From positions 868,001 to 932,000 of the forward strand of contig CAWFFM010000002.1 in the NCBI GenBank assembly GCA_963815125.1: a DNA stretch of 64,000 nt. The letters run 5' to 3'. A program made the position numbers and the translations under genes. The notes beneath the pieces were generated by a model. That model was not told the origin of the DNA, did no database searches, and saw only the letters and a list, made by a program, of their open reading frames with translations. This stretch comes from Actinocatenispora sp963815125. GTDB lineage: Bacteria; Actinomycetota; Actinomycetes; Mycobacteriales; Micromonosporaceae. Shown here one piece after another: positions 57,473 through 64,000 of the stretch. Numbering within the stretch: the stretch's first letter is position 1; every line of letters starts with the position of its first letter.

Positions 57473-58393
57473 TCACGACACGCCCTTCCCACCCAGCAAC
57501 AGGTAGAGCACGGCCATCCGGACGCTGACGCCGTTGGCGACCTGCTCGACGATGGTCGACCGGACGGAGTCGGCGACCTCCGGAGTGATCTCCATGCCAC
57601 GGTTCATCGGTCCGGGATGCATCACGATCGCGTGCTCGGGCAGGCTCGCCAGACGCGGGGCGTCCAGCCCGTAACGGCGGGCGTACTCGCGGGCGGACGG
57701 GAAGAACGAGTCGTTCATCCGTTCCCGCTGGACCCGCAGCATCATCACCACGTCGGTGTCCGGCAGCACCCCGTCCAGGTCGTAGCGGACCGTCGCCGGC
57801 CAGCTCCGTACACCGACCGGCAACAGGGTCGGCGGGCTCACCAGGGTCACCTCGGCACCCAGGGTGGACAGCAGGGTCACGTTGGACCGGGCGACCCGGC
57901 TGTGCAGGACGTCACCGACGATCGTCACCTTCAGGCCGGCGAGCCGACCGAGCCGCGCGCGCATCGTGTACGCGTCCAGCAACGCCTGGGTGGGGTGTTC
58001 GTGGGTGCCGTCACCGGCGTTGACCACACAGCCGTCCACCCAGGCGGACAGCCGGTGCGCGGCCCCGGACGCCGAGTGCCGGATCACCACCGCGTCCGCG
58101 CCCATCGCCTGCAGCGTCAGCGCGGTGTCCTTCAGGCTCTCGCCCTTGGACACGCTGCTGCCACGTGCAGAGAAGTTGATCACATCGGCGGACAGGCGTT
58201 TGGCGGCCACCTCGAACGAGGTCCGGGTCCGGGTGGAGTCCTCGTAGAACAGGTTGACCACGGTACGGCCACGCAATGTCGGCAGCTTCTTGACCTCACG
58301 GCCCGCCACCGTGGCCATCTCCGCGGTGGTGTCCAGGATCAGGGTGGCCGTGTCGCGGTCCAGATCCGCAGCGGACAGCAGGTGCGGGATCAC
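57473..58393 (-). CDS. pyrB: Aspartate carbamoyltransferase catalytic subunit
   Basis: The 306-aa enzyme condenses carbamoyl phosphate and aspartate. The carbamoyl-phosphate loop NLFYEDSTRTRTSFEVAAKR, the 80s-loop SSVSKGESLKDT and DGTHEHPTQALLDAYT are all present. No pyrI regulatory subunit is encoded, as usual in actinobacteria. Its ATG overlaps the pyrR stop by 4 nt, and a 55-bp gap separates it from pyrC. Confidence 0.97.
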   Translation of the reverse strand: MIPHLLSAADLDRDTATLILDTTAEMATVAGREVKKLPTLRGRTVVNLFYEDSTRTRTSFEVAAKRLSADVINFSARGSSVSKGESLKDTALTLQAMGADAVVIRHSASGAAHRLSAWVDGCVVNAGDGTHEHPTQALLDAYTMRARLGRLAGLKVTIVGDVLHSRVARSNVTLLSTLGAEVTLVSPPTLLPVGVRSWPATVRYDLDGVLPDTDVVMMLRVQRERMNDSFFPSAREYARRYGLDAPRLASLPEHAIVMHPGPMNRGMEITPEVADSVRSTIVEQVANGVSVRMAVLYLLLGGKGVS

Positions 58394-59076
58394 TGGTGCT
58401 CCTCCCCCGTCAGAGCCTCACGGACCATCTCGCCGGTGCGGGCGGCGCCGTCGGCGAGCAGGATCGCGTCCGCGCCGTCGACCTCACGCAACAGCACCCG
58501 GACGCTCTCGGCCAGCGAGGTGGGCAGATTCTTGCCGACGTAGTCGGCCCGGATGGGCAGTTCCCGGTGGCCGCGGTCGACCAGCACGGCGAGCTGTACG
58601 GAACTGGGCCGTCCCAGGTCGTTCAGCGCGTCCAGGGCAGCCCGTACGGTGCGCCCGGAGAACAGCACGTCGTCTACGAGGATGACGCGTCGACCGTCGA
58701 TTCCGCCTGGTGGCAGCTCCGTGGGCCCGAGCGCGCGGGTGCCGCGTAACCGCAGGTCATCGCGGTAGAGAGTCACATCCAGGGTGCCGACCGGCACCTC
58801 GACGTCCTCGAAGGTGGCGATGCGGTCGGCCAGTCGGTGGGCCAGCGGCACACCCCGGGTCGGAATCCCGAGCAGAACGGTGTGTTCTGCGCCACGTGTC
58901 TTTTCCAGGATCTGATGGGCGATACGCGCCGTGATCCGGGCCAGATCGGATCCGGTCAGGATCGGTCGAGCATCTGACATCGCGGAACTGTTGTCCGGCT
59001 TGCCCTGATTCTCGGTATCGGCCCCGCTGGCCGAGGGTCGCCGGCCGTCGGGCACGCCGAAGGATGGTGCGGTCAT
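58390..59076 (-). CDS. pyrR: Pyrimidine operon regulator PyrR
   Basis: In this 228-aa protein of the phosphoribosyltransferase fold, the PRPP motif VILVDDVLFSGRTVRAALD, TLYRDDLRLRGTRALGPTEL and the flexible-loop region are intact. UMP-loaded PyrR binds a loop in pyr mRNA; many members also have uracil phosphoribosyltransferase activity. AAGGAG lies 7 nt before the ATG at 59076, so I keep the 32-residue extension; an internal ATG at 58980 lacks a ribosome site. A PyrR-binding loop lies directly in front of this Shine-Dalgarno, implying translational autocontrol of the operon. Confidence 0.95.
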   Translation of the reverse strand: MTAPSFGVPDGRRPSASGADTENQGKPDNSSAMSDARPILTGSDLARITARIAHQILEKTRGAEHTVLLGIPTRGVPLAHRLADRIATFEDVEVPVGTLDVTLYRDDLRLRGTRALGPTELPPGGIDGRRVILVDDVLFSGRTVRAALDALNDLGRPSSVQLAVLVDRGHRELPIRADYVGKNLPTSLAESVRVLLREVDGADAILLADGAARTGEMVREALTGEEHQ

Positions 59077-59093
59077 TCACAGACTCCTTCCCC

Positions 59094-59105
59094 GCCTCAC
59101 TGGAC
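59094..59105 (-). promoter_or_regulatory. PyrR-binding loop in the pyr leader
   Basis: The minus-strand leader contains GTCCAGTGAGGC, a full match to the PyrR-binding consensus core UCC-N-G-N-GAGG. It is closed by CCCG/CGGG, and the 3' arm runs into the GGGGAAGGAG ribosome site of pyrR. A possible -10 (TAAGCT, complement of 59136-59141) with TTGCAC 15 nt upstream would give a leader of about 55 nt. The layout suggests that PyrR blocks translation start, as shown for Mycobacterium smegmatis. Confidence 0.8.
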
Positions 59106-59181
59106 GGGCCTTAAAGGACGCCATACGCGCCCCAGAGCTTACCAAGACCCAGATTCGTGCAAGTTTTTGGGTGACCACCAC

Positions 59182-59219
59182 TTGACCGACCGTCGCGCTC
59201 CGAATACCGTCACGCTCCG
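59182..59219 (+). promoter_or_regulatory. bldD promoter with tandem direct repeat
   Basis: TTGACC (59182-59187) and TACCGT (59205-59210) are 17 bp apart, giving a leader of about 50 nt before the bldD ATG. The direct repeats GTCGCGCTCCG (59192-59202) and GTCACGCTCCG (59209-59219) start 17 bp apart and overlap the -10. They may be binding sites for BldD itself or another regulator. Confidence 0.6.
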
Positions 59220-59267
59220 TAGCGATTGCTGGGGAGAGACCTCGGCTATGTGAGTGGGAGTTTGCGC

Positions 59268-59756
59268 ATGCCGTCTGAGTACGCGAAGTCCCTCGGCGCC
59301 CGACTGCGCGCCATCCGCCAACAGCAGGGCCTGTCCCTGCAGGGGGTGGAGGAGAAGTCGGGCGGACGATGGAAGGCAGTAGTGGTTGGCTCGTACGAGC
59401 GCGGAGACCGTGCGGTCACCGTTGCTCGGCTTGCCGAGCTCGCCGACTTCTACCGGGTCCCGGTAGCCGAACTGCTGCCCGATGGTGGCGGCACCCGGCA
59501 GGAGTCCGCGGGCAAGATCGTTCTGGATCTGGAGCGGCTGTACGAGCACACCGCCGACGAGCTTGCGCCCGTCGCCCGGTATGCCCGTGCCATCCAGCAG
59601 CAGCGTGGTGACTACAACGGCCGCGTGCTGTCCATCCGGGCCGACGACCTGCGGGCGTTGGCGATCGTGTACGACACGTCGCCCTCGGGCCTGGTGGAAC
59701 GCTTCACCGAACTGGGCGTCCTGGTCGCGGACCCGCGCGCGCTGTTCGGCGGCTGA
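59268..59756 (+). CDS. bldD: Developmental master regulator BldD
   Basis: This 162-aa protein has an N-terminal XRE HTH (about 8-65: YAKSLGARLRAIRQQQGLSL, VVVGSYERGDRAVTVARLAE). The C-terminal domain carries the complete c-di-GMP signature RGD-x8-RxxD in QQRGDYNGRVLSIRADD. In Streptomyces, tetrameric c-di-GMP holds a BldD dimer that represses sporulation genes; the intact motif suggests the same here. The ATG at 59268 has GGGAG upstream and matches known BldD starts. It is divergent from pyrR and convergent with nusB across a strong terminator. Confidence 0.96.
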   Translation: MPSEYAKSLGARLRAIRQQQGLSLQGVEEKSGGRWKAVVVGSYERGDRAVTVARLAELADFYRVPVAELLPDGGGTRQESAGKIVLDLERLYEHTADELAPVARYARAIQQQRGDYNGRVLSIRADDLRALAIVYDTSPSGLVERFTELGVLVADPRALFGG

Positions 59757-59769
59757 GTCCAGCACACCG

Positions 59770-59802
59770 GACGGGGCCCATCGTGTCACGGTGGGCCCCG
59801 TC
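59770..59802. terminator. Bidirectional terminator between bldD and nusB
   Basis: GACGGGGCCCA (59770-59780) pairs perfectly with 59792-59802, and CGT/ACG pairs extend the stem inward after a single mismatch. It lies 13 bp after the bldD stop and 38 bp from the nusB stop, between converging genes. Confidence 0.8.
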
Positions 59803-59839
59803 CCGTTCGTCCGGTTCCGCTCGACAGCGCTCGCGGTGC

Positions 59840-60280
59840 TCAGGCGCCGGAGTGCACCACTTCGGCGATGCGCCCGAGCAGTCCGTTGACGAAGCGCGGC
59901 GACTCGTCGGTGGACAACGCCGTCGCCAGTTCGACCGCCTCGCTGATGGCCACCGCGTCGTCGATCTCCGCTCGGTGGCACAGTTCGTAGACGGCGACCC
60001 GCAGCAGGTTGCGGTCCACCGCCGGCATCCGGCTCAGCGACCATCCCTCCGAGTACGTCGCCAGCAGATGGTCGATCTCCTCGGCATGCTGCTGGTAGCC
60101 CTCCACCAGGGCGACGGTGTATTCCCGCACCGGCGGCTCGGCCCACTCCACCCGGCGGCGCAGCACCTCGAGCGGGTTCTCGGCACGCAGGTCGGCCTCG
60201 TAGAGCACGTCCAGCGCACGCTTGCGAGCCTTGGTGCGGGTGGACATGCCGGAGACCGACGGCTGGCGCGGCTCTGTCAC
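59840..60280 (-). CDS. nusB: Transcription antitermination protein NusB
   Basis: This 146-aa all-helical protein binds boxA RNA with NusE in rRNA antitermination. Core blocks are RTKARKRALDVLYEADLRAE, MPAVDRNLLRVAVYELCHRA and VAISEAVELATALSTDESPR, FVNGLLGRIAEVV. GTG at 60280 lies 2 nt after the efp stop, so the two genes are coupled; an internal ATG at 60247 is an alternative start with a weaker ribosome site. Confidence 0.94.
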   Translation of the reverse strand: MTEPRQPSVSGMSTRTKARKRALDVLYEADLRAENPLEVLRRRVEWAEPPVREYTVALVEGYQQHAEEIDHLLATYSEGWSLSRMPAVDRNLLRVAVYELCHRAEIDDAVAISEAVELATALSTDESPRFVNGLLGRIAEVVHSGA

Positions 60281-60282
60281 GC

Positions 60283-60840
60283 TCAGACCCGACCGAGGTA
60301 TCGGCCGTCGCGGGTGTCGACCTTGATCTTGTCGCCGGTCCCGACGAACAGCGGCACCTGGATGATGGCACCGGTCTGCGCGGTGGCCGGCTTGGTCCCG
60401 CCGGTCGACCGGTCGCCCTGCAGCCCCGGCTCGGTGTAGGTGATCTCCAGTTCGACGCTGGTCGGCAGCTCGACGTACAGTGGCGTGCCCTCATGGATAC
60501 CGAGCGTGACCTCGGCATTCTCCAGCAGGTACTTCGCCGCGTCGCCGATGGTCGCGGCGGACACCGGGATCTGGTCGAAGGTCTCGGAGTCCATGAAGAC
60601 GAAGTCTTCCCCGTCGGCGTACAGGTATTGCATGGTGCGCTTGTCCACTGTCGCGGTGTCGACCTTCACACCCGCGTTGAACGTCTTGTCCACGACCTTG
60701 CCGGAGAGCACGTTCTTCAGCGTGGTCCGCACGAAGGCGCCGCCCTTGCCGGGCTTGACATGCTGGAACTCCACTACGGTCCACAACTGGCCGTCGAGGT
60801 TGAGTACCAGGCCGTTTTTCAGGTCATTCGTGCTGGCCAT
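60283..60840 (-). CDS. efp: Elongation factor P
   Basis: This 185-aa EF-P relieves ribosome stalling at polyproline. It has three beta-barrel domains. The tip loop reads VKPGKGGAFVRTTLKN with the lysine that reaches the P-site tRNA, and the C-terminal OB end is KIKVDTRDGRYLGRV. The ATG at 60840 has GAGAGA about 10 nt upstream. A -10-like TAGACT (complement of 60926-60931) may serve it. The aminopeptidase gene often found between aroQ and efp in actinobacteria is missing. Confidence 0.96.
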   Translation of the reverse strand: MASTNDLKNGLVLNLDGQLWTVVEFQHVKPGKGGAFVRTTLKNVLSGKVVDKTFNAGVKVDTATVDKRTMQYLYADGEDFVFMDSETFDQIPVSAATIGDAAKYLLENAEVTLGIHEGTPLYVELPTSVELEITYTEPGLQGDRSTGGTKPATAQTGAIIQVPLFVGTGDKIKVDTRDGRYLGRV

Positions 60841-61012
60841 ACGCTTGTGTGTCTCTCTCGTCTCCGACGCCGGAATCGCCAGCGTCACCGGATGTGCGGA
60901 TGAGGGTGGGGAACAAACGCCGGGAAGTCTACCGACCTCGGACTGGCCTCGACTCGACCGCACCGGCCCGTACGAGAGATGATCTCGGGCGGTGCAGGCA
61001 TGAGGAGGACGC

Positions 61013-61489
61013 ATGACACAGGCCGAGGGGGCCCACAACGGGTCCGGCGAGATCCTGCCGGTGCGCATCACCCGCACTGTGCCCGCCCCACCGGCGGTCG
61101 TCTGGCGGGCATTCACCGACCCGAACGCGCTGACCAGCTGGTTCTGGCCGGCCCGGCTGGCACCCCGGGTACAGACCGAACCGCAGGTCGGCGGACGCTA
61201 CCAGATCGCCAGTGCGGTGGCCCGCAGCATGGCCAGCGCGATCAGCGGCGAATATCTGGCCGTGCAGGAGCCGGACATGCTCGCGTTCACCTGGTGCTGG
61301 GAGGGTGGGGAGAAGCCGAGCCGGGTCACTGTCCGGTTCGCCGAAGTCGACGACGGCACCGAGCTGACCGTGGAACATGACCAGTTCGTCGACGAGGAGG
61401 ACCGGGACGCCCAGTCCCGCAGCTGGCGGGACTGTCTGGATCGACTGCCGGACTGGCTGGCAGCCGCGACGGCCCATCCGGCCCGCTGA
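61013..61489 (+). CDS. SRPBCC / AHSA1-like START-fold protein
   Basis: The 158-aa protein has a helix-grip fold with ITRTVPAPPAVVWRAFTDPN, the W-rich ALTSWFWPAR, VGGRYQIASA and a final helix RSWRDCLDRLPDWLAA. These are typical of activator-of-Hsp90-ATPase-1-like small-molecule-binding proteins, whose individual ligands are seldom known. GAGGAGG stands directly before the ATG. It is the only plus-strand gene between aroQ and efp, placed where a peptidase gene is often found, so it may have replaced it. Confidence 0.85.
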   Translation: MTQAEGAHNGSGEILPVRITRTVPAPPAVVWRAFTDPNALTSWFWPARLAPRVQTEPQVGGRYQIASAVARSMASAISGEYLAVQEPDMLAFTWCWEGGEKPSRVTVRFAEVDDGTELTVEHDQFVDEEDRDAQSRSWRDCLDRLPDWLAAATAHPAR

Positions 61490-61536
61490 GTTCCGTCCTG
61501 CCGGATCACGGTGGGGCGGAGGTGCCCGACGGGCTC

Positions 61537-61992
61537 TCAGTCCGCCTGCGGGCCGCTCAGCAGGCTGGCGAGGTGGCTGAGAGCCAACCGGTACCCGTCC
61601 AGACCCAGGCCGCAGATCACGCCGGTGGCGAGCGGTGAGATCAACGACGTGTGCCGGAACGGCTCACGGGCGTGCACGTTGGACAGATGCACCTCGATCA
61701 GCGGGCCGGTCAGCATCGCGCAGGCGTCCCGTACCGCGATCGAGTAGTGGGTCCAGGCCGCCGGGTTGAGCACCACGGCGTCCCCGGCGTCGGCGGCCGC
61801 GTGCAACCAGCCCAGCATCTCGTGCTCGGCGTCGGTCTGCCGGACCGTCACCGACAGACCCAGCCGCGTGCCCGCGTCCTGGCAGGCGGCGACCAGGTCG
61901 GCGTAGCTGGCGCTGCCGTACACCCCCGGCTCCCGCAGGCCGAGGCGGCCCAGATTGGGGCCATTGAGCACCTCGACCCGCCCTCCGGTCAC
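61537..61992 (-). CDS. aroQ: 3-Dehydroquinate dehydratase, type II
   Basis: The 151-aa enzyme performs the third shikimate-pathway step. Family motifs are VEVLNGPNLGRLGLREPGVY (with the catalytic Arg/Tyr loop), DAEHEMLGWLHAA, LNPAAWTHYSIAVRDA and EVHLSNVHAREPFRHTSLIS with the catalytic His. GTG at 61992 overlaps the aroB stop by 4 nt. The longer ORF is a frame extension inside aroB. Confidence 0.96.
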   Translation of the reverse strand: MTGGRVEVLNGPNLGRLGLREPGVYGSASYADLVAACQDAGTRLGLSVTVRQTDAEHEMLGWLHAAADAGDAVVLNPAAWTHYSIAVRDACAMLTGPLIEVHLSNVHAREPFRHTSLISPLATGVICGLGLDGYRLALSHLASLLSGPQAD

Positions 61993-63101
61993 GGCGCCAC
62001 CGCCGCCGGCCCCGGGGGTACGAAGAGTTCCAGGTAGACCGCGCGCAGGGTGGCCGGCTCGACATCGTCGAACACCATGGGCTCGGCCAGACCACGCAGC
62101 AGCACGAACCGCAGCGCGGCGCCGCGGGCCTTCTTGTCCACCCGCATGGCCGGCAGCAACTCGTCGAAGGCGTCCGGCCGGTAGTTCGTCGGCAGGCCCA
62201 CCGAACTCAGCACACGTGCATGGCGCTGCGCGGTCTCTTCGTCCAGCACACCGAGCCGGCGGCCCAGTGCCGCGGCGTACACCAGGCCGACCGAGATGGC
62301 GTGGCCGTGCCGCCACCGGTACGACTCGTGCCGTTCGATGGCGTGGCCGAGGGTGTGGCCGTAGTTGAGGATGATCCTCCGGCCCGACTCACGCAGGTCC
62401 TCGCCGACCACGTCGGCCTTGACCCGCACCGAGCGTTCGACCAGTTCCCGCAGTACCTCGGAGGCCGGGTCGGTGGCCGCCGCCGGATCGCCCTCGATCA
62501 GTGTCAGGATCTGCGGGTCGGCGATGAAGCCGCACTTGACGACCTCGGCCAGGCCACCCACCAGTTCCTCCGGGCTGAGAGTGGCCAGCACGTCCAGGTC
62601 GCACAGGACACCGGCCGGCGGGTGGAACGCCCCGACCAGGTTCTTACCGGCCATGGTGTTCACCCCGGTCTTGCCGCCGATGGCGGCGTCCACCATGCCC
62701 AGCAGGCTGGTGGGGACCTGGATCAGCCGCACCCCGCGCAGCCAGCAGGCGGCCACGAATCCGGCCAGGTCGGTCACCGCGCCGCCACCGACACCGACGA
62801 CCGCGTCACCGCGGGTGAACCCGGCCCGGCCCAGTTCGGCCCAGCACTGGTCGGCCACCGCGATGGTCTTGCCCTTCTCCGCGTCCGGTACCGGCAACAG
62901 CAACGGGCGCAGGCCGGCCTCGCGCAGCAGCTCGGCCACCCGCTCGGCCAGCCCGGTCAGTGGCGGCGCGTGGACCACGGCGACCCGGTGCACATCGGGC
63001 AGCAGGGAGGGCAACTGGTCCAATACGCCCCGGCCCACCAGGACCTCGTACGGTGTCGCGCCACCGACCTCGATACGGGTGGACCCCTGCGCGGTACTCA
63101 C
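61989..63101 (-). CDS. aroB: 3-Dehydroquinate synthase
   Basis: The 370-aa NAD- and metal-dependent enzyme converts DAHP to dehydroquinate. DAVVGVGGGAVTDLAGFVAA, the NAD/substrate stretch QVPTSLLGMVDAAIGGKTGV, NLVGAFHPPAGVLCDLDVL and the metal ligands in EVVKCGFIAD, NYGHTLGHAIE and RHGHAISVG are intact. Its ATG overlaps the aroK stop by 4 nt. Confidence 0.97.
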   Translation of the reverse strand: MSTAQGSTRIEVGGATPYEVLVGRGVLDQLPSLLPDVHRVAVVHAPPLTGLAERVAELLREAGLRPLLLPVPDAEKGKTIAVADQCWAELGRAGFTRGDAVVGVGGGAVTDLAGFVAACWLRGVRLIQVPTSLLGMVDAAIGGKTGVNTMAGKNLVGAFHPPAGVLCDLDVLATLSPEELVGGLAEVVKCGFIADPQILTLIEGDPAAATDPASEVLRELVERSVRVKADVVGEDLRESGRRIILNYGHTLGHAIERHESYRWRHGHAISVGLVYAAALGRRLGVLDEETAQRHARVLSSVGLPTNYRPDAFDELLPAMRVDKKARGAALRFVLLRGLAEPMVFDDVEPATLRAVYLELFVPPGPAAVAP

Positions 63102-63643
63102 GCCTGCACCTCCGGATCGGCGAGAGCGGCCAGTACAGTCTCGGCGACCTGCTCGGCACCGACCCCGTCGGTGGGTACGACCACGTCCGCAACCTCCTCG
63201 TAGTAGGGCCGGCGCTGCTGCAGCATGTGCCTCATCGTGGCCCGGGGATTGACCGACAGCAACGGTCGGCCCACCCCCAGCCCGACCCGGCGCGCAGCGT
63301 CCGGCAGTTCCACCGACAGGAAGACCACCAGGTGCGACATCAGGGCCTGCCGGGTACCAGCGTCCAGCACCGCCCCACCACCCAGCGCGAGGACACCCCG
63401 GTGTTCGGCCAGTGCACGCGACACCGCCTCGCGCTCCAGCGCCCGGAAACGGTCCTCGCCCTCGTCGATGAAGATGTCCGGGATGGGCTTACCGGTGATC
63501 TGTTCGATCACGCCATCGGTGTCCAGGAAGTCCACCTGCAACCGTTTCGCGACCAACGCGCCGACAGTACTCTTCCCGGCCCCTGGCGGACCGACCAGAA
63601 CGCAGTACGGGCCGGACACGCCCGGCCGGACCGGGGCCGTCAT
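63098..63643 (-). CDS. aroK: Shikimate kinase
   Basis: The 181-aa kinase phosphorylates shikimate. The P-loop is VGPPGAGKSTVG, the shikimate-binding region FLDTDGVIEQITGKPIPDIF and DRFRALEREAV, the GGGAVLD strand and the LID arginine region NPRATMRHMLQQRRPYYEEV. The start overlaps the aroC stop by 4 nt, so aroC-aroK-aroB-aroQ are translated as one coupled series. Confidence 0.96.
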   Translation of the reverse strand: MTAPVRPGVSGPYCVLVGPPGAGKSTVGALVAKRLQVDFLDTDGVIEQITGKPIPDIFIDEGEDRFRALEREAVSRALAEHRGVLALGGGAVLDAGTRQALMSHLVVFLSVELPDAARRVGLGVGRPLLSVNPRATMRHMLQQRRPYYEEVADVVVPTDGVGAEQVAETVLAALADPEVQA

Positions 63644-64000
63644 GCGATCACCAGCGAGTCCCGGTAGCCGGCGAGGTTACGGCGCAGCTCGGCGACCGAG
63701 TCACCGCCGAACTTCTCCACCGCCGCATCGGCCAGGACCAGCGCCACCATCGCCTCGGCCACCACAGCGCCGGCCGGTACGGCACACACATCGGACCGCT
63801 GGTTGATCGCAGTGGCTGCTTCACCGGTGGAGACGTCGACCGTGGCCAGCGCCCGGTTCAGCGACGAGATCGGCTTCATCGCGGCACGCACCCGCAACGG
63901 TTCACCGATCGACATGCCGCCCTCCACCCCACCGGCCCGGCCGGTCCGGCGTCGGACCTGGACCGGGTCGCTGCCCTGCACCGGCTCGATCTCGTCATGC
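63640..64000 (-). CDS. aroC: Chorismate synthase, C-terminal part (cut by window edge)
   Basis: Only the last 119 codons are in the window. They include GGVEGGMSIGEPLRVRAAMK, PISSLNRALATVDVSTGEAA and QRSDVCAVPAGAVVAEAMVA, typical of the FMN-binding C-terminal half of chorismate synthase, the last step to chorismate. The frame continues through the right edge. It is first in transcription order of the aro group visible here and overlaps aroK by 4 nt. Confidence 0.95.
   Translation of the reverse strand, partial: HDEIEPVQGSDPVQVRRRTGRAGGVEGGMSIGEPLRVRAAMKPISSLNRALATVDVSTGEAATAINQRSDVCAVPAGAVVAEAMVALVLADAAVEKFGGDSVAELRRNLAGYRDSLVIA

Overview
The window is high-GC DNA with dense genes, frequent GTG starts, many 1-4 nt stop/start overlaps, and several genes that appear to be read from leaderless transcripts. 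Marker genes point to a filamentous-type actinobacterium: bldD with an intact c-di-GMP signature, mihF, garA, ftsR, a helicase-dead priA, actinobacterial efp-nusB and the pyrR-pyrF operon. The gene order around coaBC-rpoZ-gmk-mihF and the DUF5999 gene fit Micromonosporales (Micromonosporaceae-like) best. Genus-level placement is an inference.

Region 1 (1-16.5 kb) is accessory. It holds a phage-type HNH endonuclease, the wreck of a tyrosine integrase, an intact APH(6)-like kinase divergent from a broken second kinase, and a VOC / YCII / ECF42 sigma factor cassette with two matching TGTCGA-N17-CGTC promoter motifs. These are followed by a MerR-controlled DHA2 efflux pump, argG with an ArgR-like operator, a WxL-like surface-protein pair whose second gene is frameshifted, a GNAT remnant, WYL, DUF4037 and XRE genes, a zinc-motif/coiled-coil protein and a GntP permease.

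Region 2 (16.5-29.5 kb) holds a DUF6319-like gene, a membrane-anchored binding-protein/vWA fusion carrying an EF-hand loop, and DUF5999. Next comes gcvP behind a tandem glycine riboswitch, then the conserved actinobacterial block MerR / bifunctional nuclease / ftsR / garA / gcvH / DUF881 / small basic protein / DUF881 / CDP-alcohol phosphatidyltransferase. It ends in a tRNA-Pro followed by large perfect palindromes.

Region 3 (29.7-39.6 kb) is accessory again: a MarR regulator, a VanJ-like membrane phosphoesterase, and a polar amino-acid ABC uptake system translationally coupled to a nitrilase-fold amidase and a Pht5-like protein. These lie divergent from a MocR regulator, and a MarR-regulated MFS-UspA fusion transporter follows.

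Region 4 (39.8-64 kb) is core genome, nearly all on the minus strand. In transcription order it runs aroC-aroK-aroB-aroQ, efp-nusB, (bldD on plus), pyrR-pyrB-pyrC-carA-carB-pyrD-pyrF, mihF, gmk, rpoZ, coaBC, metK, priA, def, fmt, rsmB. This covers shikimate synthesis, UMP synthesis from bicarbonate, and the start of translation and transcription. pyrR has a canonical PyrR-binding loop next to its own Shine-Dalgarno. No CRISPR array, complete prophage, intact insertion sequence or recognisable defence island was seen. The best candidates for an undescribed system are the MocR / ABC / amidase / Pht5-like cluster (33.2-37.5 kb) and the EF-hand vWA binding protein with its DUF6319 neighbour (16.5-19.2 kb).
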